Source: Nicotiana tabacum | Lineage: Eukaryota > Streptophyta > Magnoliopsida > Solanales > Solanaceae | Assembly (NCBI RefSeq): GCF_000715075.1 | Contig: NC_134089.1 | Location: 107,825,157 to 107,889,156, forward strand | DNA length: 64,000 nucleotides | Direction: 5' to 3' | Shown: piece by piece, positions 25,354 through 37,530 of the stretch | How positions within the stretch are numbered: the stretch's first letter is position 1 | How the letters are laid out: each line of letters starts with the position of its first letter | Notes under the pieces: model-generated | Database searches by the model: none | The model's input: only the letters and a program-made list of their open reading frames with translations | Told to the model about the DNA's origin: nothing | Made by a program: the position numbers and the translations under genes

Positions 25354-25559
25354 AAAATCTAAGTGCATGACTCTAACGATTAGTCCGAATACTGGATCCA
25401 AAACATAATAAACCCTTAGGTTTTCAATTGATTAAATGATTCTTCTTAAAGTCCTTTGTTATCCCTCGGACTAAGCTTGGATTGATTTGATGCGAACATA
25501 GGTCACCAGGACTTCTGAGTCCGAGTTGAGTGAGAGTTGGGTCTCGATTTTTTAAATAA

Positions 25560-26630
25560 AGTTAGCTTTTTTAGGCTTCGTTGATGGTCCTCGAGTAAGA
25601 ATTTTCTCGAACACGAGTAGCCTTTAGATTTAGCTAACGGGTGGGTGTTTGCTCGATCTTCTGAAAATAAAGATAGCCCTTAGGTTTTTACAAATAGTCC
25701 CCGAGTGAGAGTTTTCTCGAACTCGGGTAGCCCCTAATCGGGTGAATATTTGTTGGAACTTGAAGTAAAGATAGCCCTAAGGCTTTATCGATAGTCCCCG
25801 AGTAAGAACTTGCTCGAACATGGGTAGCCCTTTGGCTAAATAGTCGAGTGACCATTTGCTCGAACTCGAAATAAAGATAGCCCTGAGGCTTTATAAATAG
25901 TCCCCGAGTGAGAACTTGCTTGAGGTCGGGTAGCCTTGGGCTAAATAATCGAGTGAGCATTCGCTTGAACTCGAAATGAAGATAACCTTGAGGATTTATA
26001 AATAGTCCCCGAGTGAGAACTTGCTCGATCTCGGGTAGCCCTTGGGCTAAATAGTCGAGTGACCATTCGCTCGAACTCCAAATAAAGATAGCACTGAGGC
26101 TTTATATATAGTTCCCGACTGAGAACTTGCTCGAGCTCGGGTAGCACTTGGGCTAAATGGTCGAGTGAGTGTTTGCTCGAACTCGAAATAAAGATAGCCT
26201 TGAGGCTTTATAAATAGTCCCTGAGTGAGAACTTGCTCAAGCTCGGGTAGCCCTTGGGCTAGATAGTCGAGTGAGCATTCGCTCAAACTCAAAATAAAGA
26301 TAACCCTGAGGCTTTATAAATAGTCCTCGAGTGAGAACTTGCTCGAGCTCGGGTAGCCCTTGGGCCAAATAGTCGAGGGAGCGTTCGCTCGAACTCGAAA
26401 TAAATATAGCCCTAAGGCTTTATAAATAGTCCCCAAGTGAGAATTTGCTCGAGCTCGGGTAGCCCTTGGGCTAAATAGTCGAGTGAGCGTTCACTCGAAC
26501 TCGAAATAAAGATAGCCTTGAGGCTTTATAAATAGTCCCTGAGTGAGAACTTGCTCGAACTCGGGTAGCCCTTAGGCTTAAGAGTCGAGTGAGCGTTCTT
26601 GAACCCGACTAGTAGATTATTCTTAATAAT
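25560..26630. repeat. Tandem array of 106-bp units containing a TATA-like word
   Basis: TTATAAATAG or a close variant occurs at 25891, 25996, 26102, 26208, 26314, 26420 and 26526, i.e. every 105-106 bp, with more degenerate units at about 25686 and 25786. Each unit also has CTCGAACTCGAAATAAAGAT and TGAGAACTTGCTCGAGCTCG, which contain short CGAG/CTCG palindromes. Because 106 is not a multiple of three, the long frames seen across it on the minus strand are artefacts. Confidence 0.93.
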
Positions 26631-26790
26631 TTTTGACAAACTGATTCCCGATGCCTGTGTCCTAAAGTCAACATCATGACATAAGTGGTTGAATTGACTG
26701 AAGGGTTGCTTTTTGTACTATTCCCAAAATCATTAATTTTAGGCCACCGACAGTCGGCCATTTGGCTTCCTCAGCACGTTTAAACGATCT

Positions 26791-26800
26791 TTATAAATAG
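26791..26800 (+). promoter_or_regulatory. TATA box of the antisense gene
   Basis: TTATAAATAG lies 135 bp before the ATG at 26935, followed by a pyrimidine-rich leader. It is identical to the word repeated in each unit of the upstream 106-bp array. Confidence 0.55.
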
Positions 26801-26934
26801 ACAAATCTCATAACCTTGCAGATTTTACTATCTTAGCAGTTCCAAAAATTGATTTAGCCCTTTTCAATTTCCTTGAACTCTCCCTTCTCTTTTCTAACAA
26901 CATTTTCCATCTCCTCAGATCTTTCTCTTTAGAG

Positions 26935-29443
26935 ATGGCTAAAAGTTCTAACTTTGTTCCTCAAAAGGAAAAATCTTCATCACCTTCTCGAAGGAACAAA
27001 GGTAGACCGGTAGTTCCTCCTAGTATCGAGGAGTGTATTCCTGGGTCTTGTGATATATCTTCTGATTTTCAGGGCGAAAAACCCTCCTCTGCTCCGAGAC
27101 GATGCGAACCCATGTCTCGATACAACGGCAATGACTGGGAAATTGAAGGTTGAATGCCGTTGGGGGGAGGCGATGCAAGTGGAGATTCCTTCACGTGGAG
27201 AAGACATAACTAAGCACAAGGCTAATTTTCTCAATGTATACACATATCCTTTCAACTTAGGCTCGGTAGAAGCCTCTTCGCCACTGATAGACCCATTGAT
27301 CCTCAATTTCTACAGGCAATATTGGGCGACATTTGGACAAATTTATCCATCATTCTGGCACATCGTTTACCTGATTAGGTATTTCTCGAACATGGTAGAG
27401 GGGATACCTTTTAGCCTTGATCATCTGATTAGACTGTATAGCCCCCGACTTTATCGAGGTGGCCTGATTAAGTTAAAATGTCGATCTCCGAAGTCCTTTT
27501 TTTCGCTAACATCGACAAAGACAAGGACTGAGGGTGGATGAGCCACTTTGTCCGAGTCAGGACCCCAGACCTGATCCCCACTGAGATAATGACATTCCCC
27601 GAGGAATGGAATATGAATCGTAAGTAAACATGTTTCGCTAATCAGATATCTTTTCTTTCCTTCGGATTAACTCCCTTAGATGATACAGCTGTCGAGTGGT
27701 ACCCCTGTGCTGTCAAGGATCTCCGGGGTTGGGTCCGACAACTCGATTTTCCTGCCCATATGTTAAGCGCGTGTGGCGTGATATGGATAAGACCCGTTTG
27801 GAGGCTAAAAACAATGGTGAGTTTTTATTTCTCTCATACTTGAGCTCCTAAAAGAAGATATCTCTTGATAGTACTCTCAGCCATTGTGCCTATGCAAGCC
27901 TTGGAGAGGCTATTTTGATGAGGGAACCCCCGTTTGGAGAAGCAGATAACAGAATCCTACTAAGGAAAAAAAAAGAAGAAATCACCAGCTGAGTCCCCGA
28001 TGCCAAAAAAGGCTAAAGTTAAAAAGCCCGAGGCGGATTCAGTGGCCTTAACTCGAGAAGTGGCCAAAAGTCATCGTGCCGAGGGCGAAGAGAATGATGA
28101 CTACCCACAGGCACTTAGGGGAAGAGGGAGAATTGTTTCCTCGAAGTCTACTAAGCCGAAGGTGGCTGAGCCAGAGGCTGCTGGAACAGAGACCGCCGAG
28201 GTGGTCCCGACCCGAGCTGTGGGAATTGTTGAAGGGGGCTCAGATGAAGTCCTCGGGCCAACCAACGACCAAAACACATCGGGTGACAAGGGGCACTTAG
28301 TTGATGAACCCGAATAAACCAATAACGAAGCCCCTCGAAGGGGGGAGATGGCCCCAATTGAGCAATTCATGGTGATCAATGTAGATGAGCCTCCGTCGTG
28401 CCCATCATTCTCTCCTGGGAAATATGTGATGTTCATGATATAAAAGCTCCCATCGTGGGGGCATCCCCCGGAGAGAATGGTATGTTTGAAGGATATTTTG
28501 TCGTGGTTGAGTAAGGCCCCGATATCGATGCCTAATTGATCTTTGAAGAAACTGAGAAGCTTCGAAAGCAGGTAATATTTACTTGACCACTGTATTTAGA
28601 GTTTCGATTCTCGCTTTTCTTACTCCTTTCCTCTGTGTTTTTAGGCCTTGATGCTCTTCAACAAAGCTTTTTCCAAGTCACATGCTGATTTGGCTCATTG
28701 TGAGGATGAATTTATTAAGCTCATTTCTAAATTGAACGAGCTTAAGGCCCTTTATGCCTAAAAGGAGGGGAAGCTAGGTGACCTTTGAGCACATTTGGAG
28801 AGGGTATCTCGAGAGCAGGCCGATCTCGATGAGCAGGTAATACGACCTTCATGGGCTTGCTTTGTGAGTTAGTCAATTGAGCGTTTAATACCTTAATTTG
28901 ATTATTTCAGCTCAAGAAAAAATATGATCTAATACAAGAGGAACTTAAAGTCAGAGATACTGAAATCCTTGGGCTGAAGCAGCGCATGGACGAAGTGTCC
29001 TCCGATAAATAAACTCTTTGAGAGAAGCTGACCTCGGTTGAACGTCAACTCCAAGAGGCAAGGGGAGAAAGTTGTAAGTACAAAGAACTCCATGCTAAAT
29101 CAGTTATTGAGCTATCTGCAGCTAAGTTCGAAGCCGATGCACTCATATCGTTGTACCGAGAAGATTCTGCTACTGCAAATGCTCGAACCAGAAAGGTATC
29201 TAAAGAGGCCGAGCTTGAACTGACCTGGGCCCTAGCGCATTCTCGATTAAGATCTCGGAGACAAGCTCTGAGGATATACATGCAGGGGGCATCGATTTGT
29301 CTGCTGAGATCTCGGCCAGCGACTCGGAGGATGATGAAGATGAAGGTGAACTCCCCGAAGGGGAAGACGCCGTTGAAGTTCTGGGGTCGAGGGCCAAATC
29401 GTTGAAGGCACAAATTCTGAGGGACCTCCGTCTGGTCAAGTGA
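26935..29443 (+). pseudogene. Antisense multi-exon gene of the Tat-like element, coiled-coil protein of unknown function
   Basis: On the strand opposite gag. Exon 1 starts at the ATG at 26935 with a Ser/Lys-rich head, then (after a frameshift near 27145) reads a conserved block with DPLILNFYRQYWATFGQIYP and LYSPRLYRGGLIKL, then GWMSHFVRVRTPDLIP. Likely introns with GT/AG ends: about 27617-27680, one starting about 27817, 28572-28644, and 28837-28910. A middle exon is basic, with KKKKK and KKAKVKKP, possible nuclear localisation signals. The last exons are a heptad-like coiled coil (KAFSKSHADLAHCEDEF, ERQLQEARGESCKYKEL) and end in an acidic tail and a stop at 29441-29443. I recall this architecture from unannotated Solanaceae proteins in Tat-type elements and do not know its function. 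Several stops and frameshifts make this copy dead; one stop (27526-27528, TGA) fits a CGA origin. Confidence 0.7.
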
Positions 29444-29880
29444 CCCTGGTGATAGATTAGGTTTTTATTTGTTCCTTTTTGTGTAAGGGCTCCAGGCGTG
29501 AGCCTTGCAAACATGTCTTTGAAAACTTTATTATATATATATAAGGATATTTGCTTTTCGTCATTTCTTGTCTTCCCCTTGCCTTTTTCGAATATATTTT
29601 GATGTTTGTCAATAACTAGTTTGATGTGTCGGACTTATGATATAAACCCTTAGGTTGTGCTTGATGAATAATTGATAATAGTTGACCGTTTAGGGCTTGG
29701 TCCTCGAATCAGATTTTGACTCGGGCTCATTGACCCTTAGGTTTGAAACATATTAGCCTTTAGGCTCTTTAGGCTGGCCCTTAGTCTCTTACGCATTAGC
29801 CCTTAGGCTCTCTAGACTGGCCCTTAGGCTCATTTTAGATTTGGTCGATATGACCTCTAATATGGTTATAGTTTTCCCTC
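29444..29880 (+). other. 3' untranslated-like DNA of the antisense gene and spacer
   Basis: Begins with a T-rich stretch and ACTTTATTATATATATATAA, then repeats of a CCCTTAGGCTC word. It ends at the solo LTR target. Confidence 0.45.
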
Positions 29881-29885
29881 ATATT

Positions 29886-32081
29886 TGTTACACCCCATAT
29901 TTTCGTATGTGAAAGTGTGCCATAAATAAATTAATGGAAGCTCGAAATGAGATGTCACATCCTGCATTTTCGTATGATAAAGTTTCATCATAAGTTAATC
30001 GACATAAGTTCGGAAATTAGATTGTTGTGAAATTATGAGTATTATGCTAGTAAATTCGCGAAGGTAAGAGGGTAAGCATATCGAAGAAAATAAATTTCGT
30101 CGAAATTTAGCATTTTGGGATAAAATACGGTCCGAGTTATAATACCCGGTATTTATGAATTAGTGTCATACAAGGTACCACATGACCATGATAGTACGGT
30201 GCATTAAGTATGTTAAAAGTGAGTAGTATTTTAAGTAAGTTGACATAATTCTTAATTATGCGGGTAATTGATTACTTACCGGGTAAAAGGACATTGCTTA
30301 ATTAATTGGGGACATATTGGATAAGAATTACATCCACCAACGTGGCTGCAAATCAAAGCTAATAAAGTCACAAAAATGTGACTCTTAAAGTCCACACATA
30401 GGTGGCACATCTGGAATGATTGTTGGCCAACTCATCCACAAAGTGGGGCCCCACAAATCTCCAAGATAAAGAGATTATAAGACACAATTCAAGAGAAAAT
30501 AACCTTATGAAGGGGGACTGTCATGAAACTTTGCAACAATTAATAAGGTGAGACTTCTTAAATCCAATAAATTTCATACATGATAGGATCATTTTCACAA
30601 AGAAAGATACAATGCACTTTTATACAAGATATGATCACAATTATAAGAAATATACGGTGCAAATCTTCAATTCAAGATGTGATCATTTCCCACAAGATAT
30701 GATCAATTCACAAATCTTCAAGTCTAATTCACAATAAACGAGAATTAAAGTGTCGGGTTTTGGGTAAATTTTCATACAAAGTTACACTACATAATAGCAA
30801 AGGGATTTACAATTCTAAGAGAGCACGGTACAATCTTTCTCAAGAATAACGTACGGATTTTCTTCTACTTTGATCTGCCATTACGTGATGTCGCAAACAA
30901 AGGGTGTTAAAGGGATTGTCAAGGGAATCAGTTCAGGTATGTTAAGGCTTTCCCTTTTTTCTTTTGGCATGATCCATACGATATAAACGGGACGAGGAAA
31001 TGCGCAATTTCCATAAATGACTCTATTCATAGAAATACTAGAGATGCTTATGTTCTTGATTCCCCATGTGTCATATTATTCTATCATCTGTTCATGGGTC
31101 TCAGAAAATACGTAAGTTGATAAATTTTATTTTATGATATTAATCAGAGGCATAATGGTCTTATGACACTCCGAAAGATTTTATTGACGTACTTCTCATG
31201 CATTGCATTCATTTACATTGACCCATGACCAGATGGTGTTATATATGCTTATATATGTATATTATATGTATATGGGATATTGAAATGGGATATAAGGTTA
31301 TGGCGTTATATACGCACCACCACCTGATCATATGGTATACATTGATAATTTTGCCCACAGTGTCCAAGATGATATGATGGGATGCCCTTAGAGGCCTGAT
31401 GAAACATGTACCTATGCATGACATGACATGTATATGTATATGCATGACACCATAATTATTTCATGATTTACAGAGTTATCCAGGCTTACAGGTTGAGTCA
31501 TTTACTATATATTTCTCCCATGTTTGTTATGTAGTTATTTATGTTCCTTACATACTCGGTACATTATTCGTACTGATGTCTTTTTTGCCTGGGGACACTG
31601 CGTTTCATGCCCGCAGGTTCTGATAGATAGGTCGCGAGTCCTCCAAGTAGGTCATCATATCAGCGGAAGATGTTGGTGCCCTCCATTTGCTCCGGAGTTG
31701 CTTGTTTGGTCAGTATCATTTAGACGTGTATTATTTCGTATGGCGAGGCCCTGCCCCGACCTTTTTGATAAGTATGTACTCTTAGGGGCTTGTAGACAGA
31801 TGTCATGTATAAAAATGCTTGTATGGCCTTGCCGGCCTATGTTTTGAGTTCACAAATGATCATGTTGGCCTTATAGGCCCGTATGTCACATATGTAAGTT
31901 TTTATATCAGGATTGGTCATTCTATATTGAGTATTCCCTTATGTTTATTCTGGTTAGCCCATGACAGCCCGTTTGGCCCATTTTGTCAACGAAAGAACAA
32001 TAAGAAAGATATGTTATATTGGTACTCGGTTAAGTAAGTTATTGGGTGCTCGTTACGGCCCATAGGTTTGGGTTTGTGACA
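29886..32081 (+). mobile_element. Solo LTR of the 6216-12516 family
   Basis: 2.2 kb starting TGTTACACCCC and ending TTTGTGACA, with no partner, primer site or internal region next to it. It is flanked by ATATT (29881-29885) and ATTTT (32082-32086), a 5-bp duplication with one mismatch. Blocks such as GGTAAAATACGG-type sequence, the CCTGGGGAC...GCCCGCAGGT region and TTGGTACTCGG are shared with the LTRs at 6216 and 10520. It arose by recombination between the two LTRs of an element inserted in the Tat-like element. Confidence 0.85.
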
Positions 32082-32086
32082 ATTTT

Positions 32087-33339
32087 GGCTAAAGACTTTT
32101 GAAGTTTTGATTATGCCTTGGCATGTTTTGTGTTCGTCTGACTCTTCAACGGCTCAAAGAGAACCTCAATTATGATTCGATATATGACAATAGTTGAGTA
32201 CCTCGGGAGGTTCTCTCGAAGGCTGAGTTTTCAAAACCTTTTCATTGAAGGCTGATTGTTTTCGAACCCTTTTTATTGCTCGAAGCTGATATTATAGAAG
32301 CTCCTTTGATTATGCCGAGGGTATCTTGATTAACCGGTTCTTTTCGAATAATTTTCGAAGTATTTGGAGGCCCTTAGTTTTGTGGTGGCAGTCAGATATC
32401 TCTGAGCCGCGTTAATTCGGCCGTAGCCTTTTCTTTCAACCATAATCTTTATATTTGGCCGTAGACTTTAGTCCCCGCATGCGGTGACCTTGGCATCTAT
32501 ATCGAGAGTATGCCTCTTTAGGGGTCTTACAAGTTCGAATATATAACCTTGGCTTTAATATTAGGGTTATGCCTTTTTAAGGTCTTATAAATTTGAGCAC
32601 GCCTTGTTGAGCTCTTGTAGATTTGATATTGCCTCACTGAGGGCTTATGAGCTCAAAGTTACCTGATCAAAGTCTTACAAATTCGAGTTTTCGATGGCTC
32701 TTTGAGCTGACTGTCGATGACAATCCCCGAGTGTTCGAGAGTTTCTAGCCCTTGAGCCGTCTTATGAGAAAGTAGTGAACTTCTTTGAGGCACAAAGTGT
32801 TTTGATAAGCAAAGGGGATTCCTCAATTACTTGATATATGCGTACATGTTTTTGCCTTTGGAGGCTCGATTATTCTACATGGACATGGTTCATTTGACCA
32901 TTTGGACCAATACAACATTCTCCTATCGAGGTCCTCCTAGGCATAGTTTGGTTTCTTCCAAGAGGTGACCTCCTACGGTGATGCCCCCCAGTATTTGGGG
33001 TTGATCGAAGAGAAGCATTGAATACTTCATGAGTTCTCCTTAGGTAGCATATGGACATTGCCTCATTAAAAACCTCGCCGGTAAAATCCGTTCGGGATAA
33101 AACCCGATCTAAGGGAAAAAAAGTGTAACATATGCTTTAAAACCCAAGGTCTTCGAGATGGAGGGCGCTTCGATTCCTCTCAATCGAACACCTGAAATAG
33201 GTTAGTATAAAACTTATATGAAAAGGGAGAGGGTTGTACCTTAGAAATGATAGCATTCGAGCCTTGATAAATTTCAACTGCTTGCTCCGGGGACGCGGCA
33301 CGGTCCTTTATTCACTCATTCGGTAGTAGTCGAGAATCT
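32087..33339 (-). other. Non-coding internal region where RT and integrase would be expected
   Basis: 1.25 kb with no pol motif. At 33061-33125 the minus strand has CCCTTAGATCGGGTTTTATC and CGGCGAGGTTTTTAATGAGG, a non-coding sequence I recall as recurrent in plant LTR elements. With 29444-29885 this is all that remains between protease and the antisense gene. Confidence 0.55.
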
Positions 33340-33773
33340 CGATTGTGGTCGCTACCTGGTTGTTTACTTGTCTTTTGGCTTCTTCGATGCAGAGGGCGTC
33401 GATGCCGGTGCCATGTCGTGCACCGCGAACAACTCTCTTGTTGCATGTTGCTCCCCGTACACGGCTTTTACTCCATCATTGGTTGGAAATTTTATCATTT
33501 GATGAAGGTTGATGGAACTACCCTCATACTGTGTATCCACGGCCTTCCAAGTAAGGCATTGTATCTCATGTCACCTTCGATGACGTGAAACTTGGTATCT
33601 TGGATTGTACCGGCCACGTTGACCGGGAGGATGATCTCCCCTTTCGTTGTCTCACTCGCCATGTTGAATCCATTGAGGACTCGAGAGGCAGGTACGATCT
33701 GGTAGAGCCGTTCGAGATGCTCCACCACTCTCAACTTGATTAAGTTGGCCGAGTTACCTGGATCCACGAGCAC
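33340..33773 (-). pseudogene. Aspartic protease and linker of the Tat-like element
   Basis: The minus-strand frame from 33773 has VDPGNSAN, the catalytic Asp motif (Asp codon 33764-33762), and 60 residues on NALLGRPWIHSM, the conserved block that follows the flap in Tat-type proteases. The frame stays readable beyond a missing standard linker (KFPTNDGVKAVYGEQ) to about 33350, where stops appear. The protease would cleave the gag polyprotein in virus-like particles. There is no RT after it. Confidence 0.8.
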
Positions 33774-34105
33774 ACGTTTAATTCAAAATTTAATCAAAAG
33801 AAAAGAAATTACTAGTGCGTCATTATGAGCCTGAGACAAGGTCTCGATGTCTACTTCGCTGAATGTGAGAGCATCCTTTAGTATGTAACTCCGAGTTCGC
33901 TTTTCCCTGGTGATGGATATTTTCGCTCGCTTGACAACGGGACCCTACAGGGCGTCGACCCCTCCAATGATCATGTGGATGACGTGTTGTTGTTCTTCTG
34001 GTTTGTTCTTCCTATTCGCCTCTCTTTCCCGGGAAATTTGTTTTTAGCTCGGTTGTTGAGGAACTCTCGAAGGTGGCCTTCGCTGATTAGTCGGGCTACC
34101 TCTTC

Positions 34106-35304
34106 TCAATGTTGTCTGCAATCCTCGGTCTTATGATCGTGAGTGCCGTGATATTTGCATACCAAGTTAGGGTTCCTCTGTGAAGGGTCTTCCATCATGG
34201 GTTTTGGACACCAAGTATCTTTGATTTTACCTGTGGACGATACGATGTCCGAGACATCGACGTTGAAGTTGTACTCAAATAGCCGAGGTGCCTCTAGCAG
34301 CCCAGTATGCCTATCGAACCCGACTTTACTCATTAGTCCCCGAGAACTTTGGCCTCGATCTGTCCTTCGATCGCCTCGAGGTGCATTACGCCTTGGGGCA
34401 TTTCATCGATCTTCTACATACGGCTGGTATCTTTCCTTGTTTGGTCTCTACTCCCTTTCTATAAACCTTTGTTCCTTTGTTAAGAGCCTGTTAGGATATA
34501 CTGAGCCCGAGGGGGCTCCTGATTGGTCATATTCGACCCTGATCTTCGATTGATACCTATTATGTACATCTGCCTAGGTCACGGAGGGATATTCGATCAA
34601 ATTTTATTTTAGCTGCTTCGAAGCTATCGGTTGTTCGTTCAAACCTTGAGTGAAGGCCTGTACTGCCCAATCATCGGAGACTGGTGGTAATTACATTTGC
34701 TCCATCTGAAAGCGAGATACAAATTCCCTTAGCATCTCGTTTTCTCTTTGTTTGATTTTGAAGACATCAAACTTCCTGGTGGCGACCTTGATGGCACCAG
34801 CGTGTGCCCTCACAAAAGAGTCTGCCAACATGGAAAATGAATCTATTGAATTTGGGGGTAGCTTGTGATACCACATCATAGCCCCCTTGACAGTGTTTCT
34901 CCAAATCTCTTCAACAAGACGGACTCAATTTCGCCATCCTTTAAGTCATTCCCTTTCACAGCACAAGTATAAGCGGTAATGTGCTTATTGGGGTCTGTGG
35001 TCCCGTTATACTTTGAGATATCGAGCATTCTGAATTTTTTCGGGATGGGCTTTAGAGCCGCACTTGGTGGGTATGGTTTCTGTATGAACTTCTTTAAATC
35101 TACAACCGTTAGAATCGGGGGTGCGCCCGAGTTTTGATTGACCCTCGAGTTATAAGTCTCCATCTTTTTATCGTTAGCCTCTATCTTCTTTTCTCCTGAT
35201 TCAATCCTTTTAGTGAGGTCCTCGGGCATCTTCACAATAGCGGGGTCCGTTACTAACCCTTTGTGACTCGATCTCTCTGGTGTCTGCTCAACTCGAGGAG
35301 CCAT
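34106..35304 (-). pseudogene. gag of the Tat-like element
   Basis: The ATG at 35304 opens a 142-codon frame (MAPRVEQTPE...) with a charged heptad stretch and then the start of the gag domain (FRMLDISKYNGTTDPNKHI). A frameshift near 34880 leads into MMWYHKLPPNSIDSFSML and FVSRFQMEQM, the typical core of the retrotransposon gag domain. Stops follow (about 34690, 34600, 34578) in the same frame, then 34333-34106 with the zinc-binding block CKYHGTHDHKTEDC. Gag packages the RNA in cytoplasmic particles. Length (about 400 codons) is normal; the copy is inactive. Confidence 0.85.
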
Positions 35305-35501
35305 TTCCTATGCTGCTGTGCTTGGAGTTTTTTGTTGTCTTTGCAGCTGAGTTACACCGGCAACTGCACTGTTCTCTCCATGAAGCCCCATACCGTTGTT
35401 TTCGTGTGCATTTGCTGAGTTAGATTCTTTAATATGAAAAAGTGTGAAGGATAACTTGTGTTTTCAAAAAAATAGCACCAAAACAATCACTATTATTTTT
35501 A

Positions 35502-35519
35502 GCCCCGCGGTGGGCGCCA
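35502..35519 (-). other. Primer-binding site (Lys tRNA)
   Basis: GCCCCGCGGTGGGCGCCA on the plus strand matches the 3' end of plant tRNA-Lys (CUU) as I recall it, with one mismatch, and lies three bases from the 5' LTR. Confidence 0.75.
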
Positions 35520-35522
35520 AAC

Positions 35523-36254
35523 TGTTTACCTTGAAAATAGTGTTAACAATTATATTTGATTTTATGATTCTAAAAATATGTGATTTATATCAATACTAGT
35601 TGTTAGACAATAGATGCTAATTATAAATGAAGAGAATAAGATATGCAAACCAATGCTATCGCAGGACTGAGCCTCGAGCTGGCAGGAACATGGGCTTCGA
35701 GGTCTAGTTAGGGCAGTTGACAATGAACAATTGATGAAGAAATAATTATAAATGAAGGCCTCAAAGGTAGCCTTTTGCGGTTAATAATGGGAAATCAATG
35801 AAGAACAATAAAGGAATAATAAATGAACAAGCAATAAATCTATAGAGTGATTGCTAAGCATGTTTTGGTAAGAAAATCAGAGAATGTTCTATTGTATTCA
35901 ATATTCATCCCCTTACACAATGAAAAGGGTCCCCTTTATATATGAGGGGGGAATCCCAACATAGTACATGTCTAATAATGACGAGAAAATGCTATAGTAT
36001 AGTTGTATAATGGCTCAATACGAATTTGTACTATTCTTACAGACCTGGTCAGTTCTAACCACGTGTCCTTGGGAGCTTTCCTGCTTTTCCATGATGATCG
36101 CCGATTTGTACTGCTCCAAGATTGACCTTCGATATGCTCCCTCGAGGGACACACCTTGGGGTCACACTTCAAATTCTGCTTCGAGCTCCTCGAGGTTGGT
36201 CGTGGAGTGCCACAATAGCCCCAAAGTCGAACTCCACGATTTTGGCTGTATATA
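35523..36254 (-). repeat. 5' LTR of the Tat-like element
   Basis: 732 bp; starts TGTTTACCTTG, ends TGTATATA (the left copy ends CGTATACA). Followed at once by the ATATT duplication. Confidence 0.9.
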
Positions 36255-36259
36255 ATATT

Positions 36260-37530
36260 AGTGATCTTACACAAGTTACATCATTGGTAGTACCATTATT
36301 ATTTAGTTAGTATACTTAAATAACTTTAAAATAGAAGTATTACCAGTTGTGCAAATAAATAATGCAAATAGCCGATTAGAAGAGTACAAAAAGTTTTACA
36401 TTGGATGCAAAGTAATAAATAGTATTCTAACAAAATGTAAAATTTTAATATTTTCTTAATTTATTGAGTTGTTGTGAACTCAAAACAATCAGTGCTTAAC
36501 ACTTGCAACAACAAATGACAAAAATCAAACTAATAACCTATAAAATGACACACTTAATAATAGAAAATTCCTAGATAATTTAATTTTCATATAAAGAAGG
36601 ACGACAATATGCAAGGCAAAAAGATGGCATACCTTTTTATCTTTTTTTTTTCCATTGACTTATGATTCTTCATCTTCCTTTTCAATCTTCTTTATCTGCC
36701 ATAAAAATAATAGTAAATAAGGAACAGGTAAAATAGATTATTACACCAAACAAAAAATAGTTGGATATAATTGCGAAAACAAAAAAGGAAACGCAAATGC
36801 CGATTCATTTGACATTGTTATCTCATTTTCTGTACCATAACTATTAACATAAAGGTATGAGGACAAACAATATGTTATAGATTTTTGTTAATAATAGAAT
36901 TTATTCATCTTGTGGAAGTTTCATGTTATGTTAGAAATCTTGTTTTCGTGGTTATTTCCTGCATAAAAATTTGATCTACCTTTTTGTAGGGTTAGTCTCA
37001 TGAATAAAGACGGGTCACTATTGCATTATTTTTGTGAAAATGTCGCGAAGATACTTGGAAAACCCAGGAAAAAATCATAACTTACATAAATCTTTCACAT
37101 TTTGATTATTCAAAATATATATGCGCGACAGTCACAATTTTAGAAGGCAACAGTATATCAAGAATTAGTAACAAAGGGAACAAAATTGAGAAACATGTCT
37201 TAGAGACGCATACTTCAATTTTCTTTCAAAGAGAAGAAAGAAAAAGCAAGCAATGAAAAAGAAAAAAATAGAAGGCTCCCTTACTTGAAATCCTACTATT
37301 TGGAGTTTTCCCGAAAGAGCACATCAATTCATACGAATGAGTAAATAGTATTTGTCCCGAGAAGGCATCCCTTAGTATGAAATCGTTAGATTTATGCTTG
37401 CTAAGCGTAGCGTTTTTTATATTTACTTGTAAGTAGGTAGGTTAGATTTTTAAAAAGGGTACCAAAGTATATGGACTTTTATGTTTATGTAATTATTGTT
37501 GATGATGATAACACAGAAGAGATAGTTGTG
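36260..37530. other. AT-rich spacer, no gene
   Basis: 1.27 kb with no credible frame, RNA gene or repeat shared with the window. It could be pre-insertion DNA or a repeat too old to recognise. Confidence 0.5.

Larger units (their letters stand above)
23654..36254 (-). mobile_element. Tat-like Ty3/gypsy element with gag-protease, no RT/integrase, and an antisense gene
   Basis: LTRs at 23654-24360 and 35523-36254 begin TGTTTACCTTGAAAAT; the left ends CGTATACA and the right TGTATATA. ATATT occurs immediately outside both ends (23649-23653, 36255-36259), a perfect 5-bp target duplication. A Lys-tRNA primer site adjoins the right LTR, so the element reads right to left. In that sense it holds gag (35304-34106), protease (33773-33340), non-coding DNA, a later solo LTR (29886-32081), then an oppositely oriented multi-exon gene (26935-29443), a tandem array and a truncated relative of that gene (24604-25353). 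No RT, RNase H or integrase motif was found, so it relied on another element. Additional ORFs, often antisense and near the 3' LTR, are known in the plant Tat lineage. Confidence 0.88.

Noticed and set aside
25688..26292. Three overlapping minus-strand frames with similar proteins
   Set aside because: They are the same 106-bp repeat read in rotating frames; 106 is not divisible by three.
29045..29413. 122-codon minus-strand frame
   Set aside because: It is the shadow of the coiled-coil exon on the plus strand.
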